Source: a virus. From it: a DNA stretch of 39,422 nucleotides. Under the pieces are notes generated by a model. It saw only the letters and a list, made by a program, of their open reading frames with translations. It searched no databases and had not been told where the DNA came from. The position numbers and the translations under genes are program-made. The DNA lies in IMG/VR virus record IMGVR_UViG_3300048927_000760, positions 1 through 39,422 of that record; one strand, given 5' to 3'. Below are positions 6,662 through 16,425 of the stretch, in pieces (the first letter of the stretch is position 1; each line of letters starts with the position of its first letter).

Positions 6662-9600
6662 TGAGCACCCCCGGCGATGTTGCCAATCACCTCGAACCGG
6701 GTGGAATCGGTTGCTCCATGCGGCGTGCCAGGGAGCGTCGTGCGCACCATCCACACCGGGGCCAAGCCTCCCACGGTGTCAAAGCGCAACGCGTTGTTTA
6801 CCGACCACCCCGACCCCCAGCCCTGACGGCGAAGGGTGAAGTACGGCTGATTGGTACGCGGGTTGATCGGCGCCAGGTCCGTGGTCGTGTTGCCCGCCGC
6901 GATGATGCCAACGGTCTCGCCAATCACCTCGAACGCCGTAGCCGCGGTAAAGCGGATTGCCCAACGCTCGGTAATGGCGTCCGCGTTGGTTAGCACAATC
7001 GGGTAGTCGGTATCGTTGTAGGAGGCCGGGGCCTGGCTGCCGATAGCCTCGTTACTCCAGACGTTGGTCCACGCGGCTTGGTCGAAGAGGTTCAGCACCC
7101 GGGCCTGAAGATCGAGGGAGCCATTCGCTTCGCCCAGGCGCAGCGCCGTACTGATCATGGCCTCCCCGGCCGGGAACTCATGGGTCAGGCCGGTGTTGAT
7201 CTCGATCTCACCGGTGATCTGCGGCTGCACGACCAGGCGGCGATCCTCGACCCGCTCGCGGATCACGATCGGGAGCGTGTATGCAGACAGATTTAGGGGA
7301 TCGCTGAAGGTCAACCGGCCCAAGTCGAGATCGGCTGTGTACCACGCACTCTCCACCGGCACCCCCTTCGCGTCACGAACCTGCACCGCCGCCTGCCGCC
7401 CACGGCCAAAGTTCACGACTTGGCCCGCTGCGGGCGACGCAATCGAATGCTGAGCCGTGTGATGGATCAGCACCGTTTGCCCGGGTTTGAACGCCGGCAC
7501 CCGCCCATCGCTTGGCAGGCGCACCGACTCCAGGCCGATCACCACCGCCGACAGGGGAATAGAGCGGAAGACCACAGCCCCGATGTAGACCGAGCCCGCG
7601 ATGACCAGCGTCGGCTTCCACACCTGGTCGCCCACAACCGCGCCCGGGTCGAACCAGGAGTCGCCCTCGTTGCCGGCGGCCAGCACCATCGAGCCGAACT
7701 CGACCTTGGCGCTACCCGTCTCCCAGTCAACGAGCCCGCGCACCGAGCTCCCGGTGATCACGCCATTGATGTCTGCCACGGCAGTGAGCTGGACCCCGTC
7801 CAAGGTCGTCGCCCGCAGCGTGAAGTTGCCGGGGCGTAGCGGGGATCCGGGCGTGCGGAAGAAGACCGACGCGGTGCCAGGATCGGTGATGCGCGTCAGC
7901 AGCGATTGGATCTGGACCGTGTTGGTTCCACCGGCAATCCACTGGGTCAAGTGGGCCACGCCTGCCGCGTAGTCGATCGCGCCGGCGTACGTTCCCGCGC
8001 CGGAGACCGGGTCGATGGAATGATAAAGTCCACCGTTTCGGTCCACGTAGGTGCGGCCCTTGAAGGTGAATCGCACGCTGCCTGGCACGATGCTATCGCT
8101 GATTGTGGGGGTCAGCAGCAGCTGCACCGCAGGCAGTGCCAGGGATTCATTGGCGGTGGTCTGCGCGTCGCCCACCAGCATCCATCCCATCGAGATCAGG
8201 GTTCCGGCGGAGAACTTGGCCTCCACGTCCGCTCGGTAGTACCCCCTCACCTTCAGGCGCCCATAGCCACCGATCTCGTACAGCGGAATCGAGACCTCAT
8301 GGACCGTGAATCGCCCGGCCTGCAGGTTGATGGCACCGGTCGTGTAGTTGATGGATCCCAGGACGGTGGTGACCGCCTGGCCGCCCACCGATACAGCCAC
8401 GATGTTGCCAAGGCCGTCGTCCTTCGCCACAACTCGCTTGATCTGGGGCGTGCTTGGGAGGCCATCGGGGCCGGCCAGGATCGATATCGTCCAATCCAGC
8501 AGGAGGCTGCCGGCCCTGACCGGACCCTGCGTCACGGAAAAGGCAACGGCACCCGAGCCGTCAGGAACAGGCTGCGCGGTCGCAGCGAGCGCCTGCCCGT
8601 ACTCGTAGGCACAAGCCAGCTGGCTGTCCGCATCGGGTAGCGCCGCTGGTCGAATGGTCACCTCGCCGGTGTTGTACGCGATCGTTCCGCGCAGCACGCC
8701 AGCGATCAGCAGCCCGCCGGCACCGTTGTCGGTGACGGCCACATCGGCGCCTCCCACCCGCAGCGTGAATCTGGCAGTGCCAGGCACGACACCGGCGTTG
8801 CCCAGAATGAAGTGGAGCGCCGGCGGCGCGATCGCGACATCACCTGTCCGCGCCTCAGCGAGCACGGGTGTGCCCCACCCGCTGATCACGCTGCTCTGCA
8901 GATCCGGCAGGGCGCCGGCCGTCATGACGACCGCGCCGGTGGCGTAATTGACCGTGCCGCTACCTTGGCCCGGCTTGCCCACCAGCTGGCCGCGACCGTT
9001 GTCGGTCAGGCGCACCCACTTCCCCAGCGCCCGGTAGTCAATGACGACGGTCCCAGGAGCAGGCAGGGGCTGGATCTGGAACAGCCAGTTGTACCCCTGG
9101 TTGTTCTGCGTCACCGAGATTTCGTCGGTAAAGCCCTGTTCGATGATGGCGCCGGCGGGCGTAGCGGTGATGGTCACGCTGGTGGCGCCAACACCGTTCG
9201 CATTTGCCACGCTGACCGAGCCGGCCAGGTAGTCCACAGTGCCCGACCACGGCGAGGTGATGGCCGACACCAGCTGGCCGCTGCCGTCATCGTTCAACTC
9301 CACATTGCCGGCGAGCACCTTGACCGATGCCAGTGCAAGGGGGCCGCCGAGGAATCGCACCACCGGTACACCAGCGCCAAAAGCGCTGGAGAACGAAAGG
9401 GCCAGCGAGCCGGCCGGGCCCGATGGCACGTAGCTGATGGTACCCAGCCCGGCCAGCACGTCGCTGACGGCCGTCTCCGCCGTCGATGTCGGCACGATGG
9501 TCACGTACGGGGTGTCCACCTGGACCGACAGGTCGCCGGGTCCGGCGGCGGCAGTGAGGCGCTTGACGCTGTGATAGCTGGTCGCGTCCACGATGTTGGT

Positions 9601-10263
9601 GCCGTAGATTCGCGTCGGCGGCTTGGTGTTGGTATACCGCACGACCTCTTGGCCGTAGAAGTTGAACAGCAATGCGTTGACCGTTTCGACCACGATTACA
9701 TCCCGCTCAAACGCGCCCGATTCGTCATAGAAAGTTCCGGAGGTCCGCGACAGGATCCCCTTCACCCTCACGTACTGCTCGGAAGGCGCATACCCAGCGC
9801 CGGTCGTGGCGAGGCACAGGTTGTCGTTGATATCGGGACTGGCCGCATCCTTCATGCAGTAGAACTGCACCGTCATCTGGCCGATGAAGTGGTTTCCAAG
9901 AAGGATGTAGCGGGATTCCGCTCCACGGATGATGTACCCCTCCACACGGTTGCGCGCATCGGCGCGCACGTCGCTGTAGCTGCCCGTTGCAAACATGCTT
10001 ACGGTGACGCGAGGATCTGCCGGCGGATCGACCAACACGCCAATCGCGTCCTTGAGGACGTCGGTGTTGGCCGTATCGATGTGGACGAACATCTTTCGAA
10101 GCGTGGCGCGGCCGGTGGTGCGTTCTTCATCGCCGATGTCCGGGAACAGATTGTTCATCTGCCCGTCCACGATCTCGGCCTGCACCATGCGGCCGCCGCC
10201 GTCCGGGTTGTCGGTCAGGCGCTGGGATTGGCGCATCTTGATGTCGGTTGCAGAAATGGGCAT
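6658..10263 (-). CDS. large tail-tip structural protein with repeated beta modules
   Basis: A 1201-residue protein, the second largest of the prophage. Residues 1-250 appear unique. Residues 270-870 contain repeated modules in which a D-N-G-x-G type turn is followed about 20 residues later by G-[TSAL]-[VI]-x-[YW]-x-[TA]-G. Copies of the second motif sit at 341-348, 436-443, 526-533, 636-643, 761-768 and 843-850, with a degenerate one near 274. Module spacing is 80-125 residues, consistent with tandem immunoglobulin-like or similar beta domains. The C-terminal quarter has more beta structure and no repeat. The gene is separated by three bases from the upstream 138-residue gene and overlaps the downstream gene by ATGA. 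It is probably the main structural component of the tail tip or a central fibre. I cannot name a family. Confidence 0.88.
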   Translation of the reverse strand: MPISATDIKMRQSQRLTDNPDGGGRMVQAEIVDGQMNNLFPDIGDEERTTGRATLRKMFVHIDTANTDVLKDAIGVLVDPPADPRVTVSMFATGSYSDVRADARNRVEGYIIRGAESRYILLGNHFIGQMTVQFYCMKDAASPDINDNLCLATTGAGYAPSEQYVRVKGILSRTSGTFYDESGAFERDVIVVETVNALLFNFYGQEVVRYTNTKPPTRIYGTNIVDATSYHSVKRLTAAAGPGDLSVQVDTPYVTIVPTSTAETAVSDVLAGLGTISYVPSGPAGSLALSFSSAFGAGVPVVRFLGGPLALASVKVLAGNVELNDDGSGQLVSAITSPWSGTVDYLAGSVSVANANGVGATSVTITATPAGAIIEQGFTDEISVTQNNQGYNWLFQIQPLPAPGTVVIDYRALGKWVRLTDNGRGQLVGKPGQGSGTVNYATGAVVMTAGALPDLQSSVISGWGTPVLAEARTGDVAIAPPALHFILGNAGVVPGTARFTLRVGGADVAVTDNGAGGLLIAGVLRGTIAYNTGEVTIRPAALPDADSQLACAYEYGQALAATAQPVPDGSGAVAFSVTQGPVRAGSLLLDWTISILAGPDGLPSTPQIKRVVAKDDGLGNIVAVSVGGQAVTTVLGSINYTTGAINLQAGRFTVHEVSIPLYEIGGYGRLKVRGYYRADVEAKFSAGTLISMGWMLVGDAQTTANESLALPAVQLLLTPTISDSIVPGSVRFTFKGRTYVDRNGGLYHSIDPVSGAGTYAGAIDYAAGVAHLTQWIAGGTNTVQIQSLLTRITDPGTASVFFRTPGSPLRPGNFTLRATTLDGVQLTAVADINGVITGSSVRGLVDWETGSAKVEFGSMVLAAGNEGDSWFDPGAVVGDQVWKPTLVIAGSVYIGAVVFRSIPLSAVVIGLESVRLPSDGRVPAFKPGQTVLIHHTAQHSIASPAAGQVVNFGRGRQAAVQVRDAKGVPVESAWYTADLDLGRLTFSDPLNLSAYTLPIVIRERVEDRRLVVQPQITGEIEINTGLTHEFPAGEAMISTALRLGEANGSLDLQARVLNLFDQAAWTNVWSNEAIGSQAPASYNDTDYPIVLTNADAITERWAIRFTAATAFEVIGETVGIIAAGNTTTDLAPINPRTNQPYFTLRRQGWGSGWSVNNALRFDTVGGLAPVWMVRTTLPGTPHGATDSTRFEVIGNIAGGAQ

Positions 10264-10266
10264 CGG

Positions 10267-10683
10267 TTACACCGTCATGAGTCGAAGGGTGATTGAGTAG
10301 TAGTCGCCATCCAAAGCAGGGACGGCGAAACGGATAGGGGCGGCCTCAATGCCCGGGCCGTCGGTGCGGCGCCAAGCCACCATGAATTCCCGTTCGCCAC
10401 CGTTGTGCGCCGGGAGGATCAGGCGGAGCGGACTGGATCGAGGCTGGTCCTCGCTTGCCTGCAAAGCGCGAAGCACGTCCAGCCGCACTGGCGCCACATA
10501 GGCAGTGCCGTCCTGCTGGGTCTGGAGGGTGATGGGACGGCCAGCCTGCAGGGCGGATTCCTGCACGATGCGAGCGCCGTTCAGCCCGGTCCTGACTGAC
10601 TGCCCCACCCGCCAAGCGGTGAATTCATCGACCCACTGAAGGTCGGCCGGCAACTCAATACCGGCAAAAGACGCGCTGGTCAT
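10267..10683 (-). CDS. tail protein immediately downstream of the tape measure
   Basis: A 138-residue protein translated in overlap with the tape-measure gene (10680-10683, ATGA). In long-tailed phages the gene after the tape measure normally encodes the distal-tail or minor tail protein that caps the tube. The sequence is compatible with that: an N-terminal helix/strand (IELPADLQWVDEFTAWRVG), several strands (PITLQTQQDGTAYVAPVRLD, PLRLILPAHN, EFMVAWRRTDG) and a final ITLRLMTV strand. No catalytic or membrane features are visible. The distal-tail role is inferred from position only. Confidence 0.85.
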   Translation of the reverse strand: MTSASFAGIELPADLQWVDEFTAWRVGQSVRTGLNGARIVQESALQAGRPITLQTQQDGTAYVAPVRLDVLRALQASEDQPRSSPLRLILPAHNGGEREFMVAWRRTDGPGIEAAPIRFAVPALDGDYYSITLRLMTV

Positions 10684-13600
10684 CGGCCACCTCCGGAGCG
10701 GATCGACACACTCTTGCTACGTGCCACCCGCTGAAGCACCAGGGGAGCGACCAGGTCTGCCATCCGCTCGGCCTGCTCACGCTCGGCAGCAGAGGCACTG
10801 GCCACCACGCTGCGGCTGGGCGCGCGCCAGTCGACGATGATGGTGTCGGGCTCTTTCGCACCGCCAGATACCCGCTTGGCATTGGCTTCGTCCTGGGCTT
10901 TTTCCTCGGCCTCAGCCGCTCGCAGGCGATCGTCAATGAGCTTCTTGGCAGCCCGATCGCGCTCCATGCGTTTGGCTTCAATCTGGTTCTCGACCTGCAA
11001 CACACCTTCCAACTCCCCAGGGCCGACCAGGTCGAAGCGGCTCGCGAGCTCCCGGCGCTTCTCCGACAGGTCATCCATTCCTTTGAGGATGGCCTCCTGC
11101 TCTTCCTTGTAGGCCTTGAGGTCTTTTCGCTGCTCGTAAAGCCCGTTCCAGATGTTGGCGAACTGCTGTAAGCCATTCGCACCGTCCATCTGGCTCAGGA
11201 GCTCCCACGTCTTTGCCGAGACCTCCCCCATGTCCAGGGAGAAGCCCTGTGCAGCAGTGGAAGCCTTACTCAGCGTGCCGCCGGCCCGCTCCGCACTATC
11301 GGCTACCTGATCGACTGCCGCTGCAGCAGCCTGCGCGCTGGCACCCACTTCATCGAGAGCCGCGCGCCCCTTGCTCGCCCCATGCTCAATCTGCTGCATG
11401 GAGGCGTTGCCGCTCTTCCCCAGCTCCTTCATCGATTCGTTTGTTCGATAAACGGCGCCCTGCACGTCAAGCTGGGCTTGAACGTGCGCCTGCTTCCATT
11501 GGTCACTATCTGCCACAGCTGCCTTTGCAGCGTCGGCATAGGCTCGAAATGCCCGTCTGACATCCTCCACGCTGGCTTTGCCTTGCGCTGCCCCCTGACG
11601 AATGGCATCGAAAGCGTCTTTCGCCGAGTCGCGGGCGGCATTCAGCGCAGCCTGAGACTGGATGCCAAGCCGACCGAACTCATCGTTCAGCGGATTCATG
11701 GCATTGGTTATCTCGCGGATCCGCGCATTCAGTGCCGATGCGGAGCGAGCGGCTTGGTCGAACCCCAACTTGCCCTGCTGCCCAGCCGCCTCCAGCACGC
11801 CGCCCAGCGCTTTGGCCTCATCCAAGGTAGCCACGTTGCCCAGAGCGGCCTTGAACGCTGACTCGATCTGCGCGCTCGTCGCCAGGGCGTTCTCGGTAAT
11901 GGCTCCGAACGCAGCAACGGTATCCCTGCCGGCAGCAGTGAACCTCAAGCCCATCTGCTCGGCGGATACACCCAGCTTTTGCAGCGCTGCCTGCAGCGTC
12001 TGCTCCAGGATCGTGCTGGTATTCAGAGCCGCGTTGGGTAGGGCATCAAATGCAGCGGTTGCTGCAGCCTGGAACCGGGCAAGTTCCTCGCCACTTAGCT
12101 GCTGAAGCGTCGCCAGTAGTCCGTCACGCACGTTGTTGTTGGCCGCCCCGCCCTGCTCCGCAATGGAGGCAAGCGCTACCCCCACATCGCCAAGGCTGGT
12201 GGTGTCGGCAAAGTTCAAGCCGTCAAACAAGTCACGGATTGATTTGCGGGCTAGCTTCGAATCGCGGTCGATACCTTGCAACTTCTCGACTACCAATTGC
12301 GCAGCAGAGCCGATCCCGTTCCTCAACGCGTCACCGGCCACCTTGGTGCCTTCGGAGATGGCCATGTACCCTTGCCCAACCCCGACCAGAGAGGACCGGA
12401 CAGCCTTGAGCTGCTCGAGCTGTTCGTCAGTTGCAATCCCCAGTTCCTTCTGACGCTCCAAGAACCCGAACTGAGCCGACAGGTATTGCTTCAGGCCGTC
12501 CAAACCAGCAAGGTAAGCTGCTCGCTGGGCGTCGGTCATGGCGGCCACTTCAGCCGAAGTCTTTACGGATACATCGCGGTACTGTGTCAGGGAGTTGGCA
12601 ACCTCCTTTCGCGCCACGGCCTCCTTGTACATTTCCTCCCGCAAACGCCGGCTAAACTCCCCTGCTTCTTTGCTCGCCGCGCTGTTCTTTCCCAGCTCCT
12701 CGCCAAGAGCCTCGCCCATGGACTGCAACCCCTTGGCGGCAAGCTCCAGACCCAAGAGGGCAATGGTGATGGGCACCACGCGCGGAATCGACTTCAGCAC
12801 GTTCCCCAGCGTCAAGGCACTGCGGCCGGCCGCATCGGTCGCGGCAGCGTTGGCGAGCTGCGCCCTGGTTGACGCGACGAGAGCAATCCGCCAGGTATTG
12901 AGCTGGACGATTGCCTTGATGATGGTGAAGGTCGCATAAGCCTTCGCCATCGTGATGATGGCCCCGGAGTGCTCCATCACGAATTGCGTGGCGCCCTTGG
13001 CCGCATTAGCCAAGGTCACGATGCCGTCGGCAGTCTGCTTGGCCCAACGCGTGAGGGTGCCGTCCTTGGCCAGCCGGTCAACGGTGGCGAGCAATTCGTT
13101 CAGCTGTGCCTTGAAGTAATTCAGCACACCCTGATCGGCGACCTCCTGCTTCCAGCCCTTGAATCGCTCGGTGGCGTCCTTCCACAGACCGGCAATGGTC
13201 CCGACCTTGGCCGCGGCTGCGGCACCGCCGTAGGATTCATTGAGCACATCCAGGATGATCGCCTGCGCCTCTGCAACCCGGCCGGTGGCCTCCAGCTGCT
13301 TGATGAGCTGCTTCTGGCTGTCCTCCAGGGTGAAGCCCTGCTTGCTCAGCGACTCCATCGCCTTAGACGGCGTCTGCAACGCCTTGCCCACTACCTCGGC
13401 AGACTGCTCCAAGCTCACGCCAAGCCGCTGCGCCTGGTCAATGGTGATCTGCATCGCGGCGGGGAACTGCTGGCCCACGATGTTCGTATAGGAGAGCAGC
13501 CGCACCTGGGCGGCGGAGATCTGCCCATCATCGAACAAGCCGCCCTGCAGCTCCTTGCGCATCCCTGCGAGCTGGTCGGCCGTAAACTCGCCCTGTCGGC

Positions 13601-14438
13601 CGGTCGCGGCCAAAGCTGCTTCCAGCTGGCCCAGCTCCTGCTCGGCGTCGTTACCTTCGATGACGATGCTCTTGATGCCGTCAACGAGCTTGCCAATACC
13701 GATGAAGCCCAGCGCAGTCGCCGCGATGCCCCTCAGCTTGCCCATGATCGAGCTTGTGACTGCGGCCGCGTCGCCAAGCTCTGTCGTTTCCTTAGCCGCC
13801 TGGCCGGCTCGCTCGCGATACGCCTTCAGCGAATCGGCCGCGGCAGTGCTCGCTTTGGCCTGCGCCCGGAACCCGGCATCGCTTTCTTCGATCTGCTGGT
13901 TCCGGCGCCGGGCTTCCGCCCCAGCTTCAGCCGCTTCCTTGGCTTGATCGGCGAAGGCTTTAGCTGTGCGCGCCGCTTCGTCGCGCAGACGGCGTTGACC
14001 TTCCTCCAGCTGGGCCGTGTTGACGCCCAGCCCACCCAAGGCGGCATCGGCCTTGACCACGGCCTCCCATTGCTTGCTCAGGGATGCTTTCAGCTTGTCG
14101 CCTTCAGCGCGCAAGCTCTTCTGCGCGTTGATTAGGTCCTTGGACGGCGCCTCTGATTCCGCGATCTTCAGGCTCAGCTGATAGGCGGCGCGCTGGTTCG
14201 CGTCGAAGCTTTCTTCCAGCTGCGATAGCGTGCCGAGCATGCCCTCGAACGCATCTGCCTTCTCGGCCGTCGCATTGAGGTCGGCCAGCTTATCGACGAG
14301 CTTGGCCGTATCGGCCATCGCTGATTCGGACGCGACGCCCATTTCGGACAACGCCTGTCGCAGTTCGTCCACGCCTTCGGTACCGCTGGTCTCCAGGACC
14401 AGCCGCAACGCTTCTTCGAATGCCGTGTTGCTCGCCAT
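10680..14438 (-). CDS. tail length tape-measure protein
   Basis: A 1252-residue protein with the character of a siphovirus tape measure. It has an extended alpha-helical N-terminal region rich in Ala, Glu, Lys and Gln (about 1-260), and a conserved central region containing the IVGQQFPAAMQ and AQAIILDVLNESYGGAA segments typical of prophage tape measures. Hydrophobic segments near residues 485-510 and 555-575 could enter the membrane at infection, and a second long coiled-coil C-terminal half follows. I chose the ATG at 14438, which makes a TGATG overlap with the upstream stop, rather than the TTG one codon earlier. Using the usual 1.5 angstrom per residue, the tail would be close to 190 nm long; this is an estimate. 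The tail tube, Z-like and connector genes upstream and the tail-tip genes downstream support the call. Confidence 0.95.
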   Translation of the reverse strand: MASNTAFEEALRLVLETSGTEGVDELRQALSEMGVASESAMADTAKLVDKLADLNATAEKADAFEGMLGTLSQLEESFDANQRAAYQLSLKIAESEAPSKDLINAQKSLRAEGDKLKASLSKQWEAVVKADAALGGLGVNTAQLEEGQRRLRDEAARTAKAFADQAKEAAEAGAEARRRNQQIEESDAGFRAQAKASTAAADSLKAYRERAGQAAKETTELGDAAAVTSSIMGKLRGIAATALGFIGIGKLVDGIKSIVIEGNDAEQELGQLEAALAATGRQGEFTADQLAGMRKELQGGLFDDGQISAAQVRLLSYTNIVGQQFPAAMQITIDQAQRLGVSLEQSAEVVGKALQTPSKAMESLSKQGFTLEDSQKQLIKQLEATGRVAEAQAIILDVLNESYGGAAAAAKVGTIAGLWKDATERFKGWKQEVADQGVLNYFKAQLNELLATVDRLAKDGTLTRWAKQTADGIVTLANAAKGATQFVMEHSGAIITMAKAYATFTIIKAIVQLNTWRIALVASTRAQLANAAATDAAGRSALTLGNVLKSIPRVVPITIALLGLELAAKGLQSMGEALGEELGKNSAASKEAGEFSRRLREEMYKEAVARKEVANSLTQYRDVSVKTSAEVAAMTDAQRAAYLAGLDGLKQYLSAQFGFLERQKELGIATDEQLEQLKAVRSSLVGVGQGYMAISEGTKVAGDALRNGIGSAAQLVVEKLQGIDRDSKLARKSIRDLFDGLNFADTTSLGDVGVALASIAEQGGAANNNVRDGLLATLQQLSGEELARFQAAATAAFDALPNAALNTSTILEQTLQAALQKLGVSAEQMGLRFTAAGRDTVAAFGAITENALATSAQIESAFKAALGNVATLDEAKALGGVLEAAGQQGKLGFDQAARSASALNARIREITNAMNPLNDEFGRLGIQSQAALNAARDSAKDAFDAIRQGAAQGKASVEDVRRAFRAYADAAKAAVADSDQWKQAHVQAQLDVQGAVYRTNESMKELGKSGNASMQQIEHGASKGRAALDEVGASAQAAAAAVDQVADSAERAGGTLSKASTAAQGFSLDMGEVSAKTWELLSQMDGANGLQQFANIWNGLYEQRKDLKAYKEEQEAILKGMDDLSEKRRELASRFDLVGPGELEGVLQVENQIEAKRMERDRAAKKLIDDRLRAAEAEEKAQDEANAKRVSGGAKEPDTIIVDWRAPSRSVVASASAAEREQAERMADLVAPLVLQRVARSKSVSIRSGGGR

Positions 14439-15046
14439 CAACGCTTCCTCTGTCTTGCCAGTTGCAGCTGCCGGATCAGCTCGCTGCTGCGGTACTCATT
14501 CATTTCCCGGGCCAGCCGGGCGGCCGTTACCTCGCCCTCGCCCATCACCATTTGGTAGGCGCTTGGCCCGGTCAGCGTGCGCAGCTTCCTGCGGCCGTCG
14601 CGGCCGGAGGGGGCAGTGGCGTCCCGGGAGAACTGGCGAACCACCATGCGCAACTGTCCACCGACCTTGGCGATGAAGGCCGAGGCGTAGACCTTTCGCC
14701 TACCAATCTGGATACCAGCGGTGGCACCCACCGTCTTTCGCCCTCCCCAGCGGCCACCGAAGCCGATCAACGGCAGCTTCTTCGTGGAGGCGTTCAGGGC
14801 CAGATACTCCCCTCCCGCATCCGCACCGGAGCGCACTGTGAAACGGCCGCCCAGGTCGCTGGCCTTGACGTTGTAGACATCGCGAATCGCCTTCTTCGCG
14901 GCAGGCTCGAACCGCCGGCGGACCGACGCGATCGAACGGGAATCTGCCTTGGCGATAGCAGCAGCACTTACGCCATCCACCTGGGCTGCCAGGCGCGCGA
15001 GCGCCGCTGCGTTCAGTCGAGCAAACGTGTTGACGGACTTGGCCAT
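14438..15046 (-). CDS. minor tail protein, lambda gpZ-like
   Basis: A 202-residue basic protein. The ATG at 15046 has a GGGAG ribosome-binding site eight bases upstream; an in-frame start seven codons earlier has none. The N-terminus (LNAAALARLAAQVDGVSAAAIAKADSRS) is helical and is followed by SVRRRFEPAAKKAIRDVYNVKASDLGG. This is the pattern of the prophage minor tail protein Z family, in which many small helical proteins begin with paired Arg/Lys clusters before a beta segment (here GGRFTVRSG, GEYLALNASTKKLPLIGFGGRWGG). gpZ helps complete the head-proximal end of the tail. The gene lies directly between tail tube and tape measure, where tail-assembly chaperones usually sit. Family assignment is moderate; the tail-module role is well supported by context. 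Confidence 0.82.
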   Translation of the reverse strand: MAKSVNTFARLNAAALARLAAQVDGVSAAAIAKADSRSIASVRRRFEPAAKKAIRDVYNVKASDLGGRFTVRSGADAGGEYLALNASTKKLPLIGFGGRWGGRKTVGATAGIQIGRRKVYASAFIAKVGGQLRMVVRQFSRDATAPSGRDGRRKLRTLTGPSAYQMVMGEGEVTAARLAREMNEYRSSELIRQLQLARQRKR

Positions 15047-15128
15047 AATCAGGCTCCCACCACGCACGAAAGTGACGGCGCCCGTGCGGGCGCCGTCCTA
15101 CGCAGACCGCAATCGGCCTGCAGCCCGA

Positions 15129-15932
15129 TCAACCTGCAGCCTGCCGGTACTCGTTGAACGTGTACAGCTCAGCCTCCTCAGACCGGAAGATCGCAGGCCC
15201 AGTGAGCGTGAGCTGGATTGGCTCGTCGCTGAACCAATCCACGTCGCCATCAACGGTCAAATCCACCTGGGGAATGCGCAGCAGACCTTCATCCCCACTG
15301 ATACGGTCCTGCACGTCGCCCAAGACCATGAAGGACTTAATGGGAACCGCGCCACCGCTGATCGCGGTTTCCAGATAGCCGTCATAGCTGTAGTCAAGCA
15401 GCAGCTCATCACCGTGCTCGATGGAGCCTCCGATCTTGGGAATCAGAAGACCCTGGCGATTGTCGATGGTGTAATCGACGCCGACGACCAAGGTCGTGCC
15501 GCCCCTCTTCACCACAGGCGCAGGCACGGCGAGTACGAACCGGTGCCCGAGCACCACAGGAGCATCCTTGCTGTAAACGGTCACCGAACGGCTGGTAACC
15601 TCGCCCTCGGCGACAGCCGATGTCACCGCACTTCCGTAAAGCATGCGGGCAAGGAATGCGACAGGAACTTCGAGAGCGCCCACTGTCACGTTGGTGGTGC
15701 CCGGATTAGCATCACGGTGGATAATCTGCATATAGCGGTCATCGCGCCGCTTGCTCTTGACCTCGGTTGTGTCGCCAGCCTCATAGCTGAACGTCAAAGA
15801 GCTCTGCTCGAGCGGCTTGTTGCCGAACTTGTCGTCCGGGTCGGGAATCAGCGGAGCGCGGTCCGCACCGACGCCGATCTCGTAGAAACGAAGGTCGCCG
15901 GCATACTTGCGGACCTTGGGCTGTTGGGCCAT
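15129..15932 (-). CDS. major tail tube protein
   Basis: A 267-residue beta-rich protein placed between the tail terminator candidate and the tape-measure block, as expected for the tail tube subunit. The N-terminal strand (RKYAGDLRFYEIGVG) and the pattern SSLTFSYEAGDTTEVKSKRRD are characteristic of phage tube proteins. A central insert (GVDYTIDNRQGLLIPKIGG, ELLLDYSYDGYLE) is typical of the larger members. It ends in the usual strand-turn-strand DLTVDGDVDWFSDEPIQLTLTG. Length is within the usual 150-280 range. The protein should polymerise around the tape measure to form the non-contractile tube. An 82-base gap follows before the Z-like gene, and an 11-base spacer precedes it. Confidence 0.9.
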   Translation of the reverse strand: MAQQPKVRKYAGDLRFYEIGVGADRAPLIPDPDDKFGNKPLEQSSLTFSYEAGDTTEVKSKRRDDRYMQIIHRDANPGTTNVTVGALEVPVAFLARMLYGSAVTSAVAEGEVTSRSVTVYSKDAPVVLGHRFVLAVPAPVVKRGGTTLVVGVDYTIDNRQGLLIPKIGGSIEHGDELLLDYSYDGYLETAISGGAVPIKSFMVLGDVQDRISGDEGLLRIPQVDLTVDGDVDWFSDEPIQLTLTGPAIFRSEEAELYTFNEYRQAAG

Positions 15933-15942
15933 GGGGGTTCTC

Positions 15943-16425
15943 CTAGGGATTGGACACGGGCTGGAAAATCTCGGTCAGACCGGCCCGCGCGGTGATCTGA
16001 GCGACAACACTGGAATGGCCCGCGTCATCGATGACCGGGACCAGCTGCGAATCGATAAGCTCAAACTTGGTCAGACCCAGCGGCAGGCTGCGGGGATCGA
16101 ACGTCAGCACGCGCACGAGGTCGTGCCGGGCACGATGGACAAGCCGATTGGGCCGCTGCTCGTCTTCATGACGTGGAACGCTGAATTCAATCGTTACCCC
16201 CACATCGGAGCTGGACTGCGCACGGCTTCCCGCGCTGAAGGTGATGCGGTCACAAACGATGGCGGTGGCGGCGCCGGCAAATTCCCCGGGCGCGTCCTCG
16301 TCATCCAGCAGAATCAAGCCGGCCCCGATATCGGTGTAGAAGCCCGCAGCGCGGCTAATCAGGCGCACGCGTGCCGCCAAAAACTCAAGCAGTTCCCAGC
16401 TGGCGGGTTCGGCCAGATCAGGCAC
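15943..16425 (-). CDS. tail terminator/tail completion protein candidate (gpU-like)
   Basis: A 160-residue protein lying immediately upstream of the tail tube gene and overlapping the connector gene before it (16418-16425). In the lambda order this is the place of the tail terminator that stops tube growth and joins the head. The sequence begins with a helix (SWELLEFLAARVRLISRAA) and a strand (AGLILLDDED), then ATAIVCDRITFSAGSRA and GVTIEFSVPRHEDEQRPNRLVHRARHDLVRVLTFDP. This resembles the helix-strand arrangement of gpU/minor-capsid completion proteins. No family can be assigned with certainty from motifs alone. It is predicted to be a ring protein at the head-tail interface. Confidence 0.78.
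   Translation of the reverse strand: MPDLAEPASWELLEFLAARVRLISRAAGFYTDIGAGLILLDDEDAPGEFAGAATAIVCDRITFSAGSRAQSSSDVGVTIEFSVPRHEDEQRPNRLVHRARHDLVRVLTFDPRSLPLGLTKFELIDSQLVPVIDDAGHSSVVAQITARAGLTEIFQPVSNP

Noticed and set aside
8812-10296. Long plus-strand frame opposite the 1201-residue tail gene
   Set aside because: Product is low-complexity and His/Arg/Gly-rich; the minus-strand gene has clear repeated modules.
13951-13967. TTTAGC half-sites inside structural genes (also near 24549) as extra repressor operators
   Set aside because: The second arm is missing at both places and they lie inside coding sequence of the late operon.
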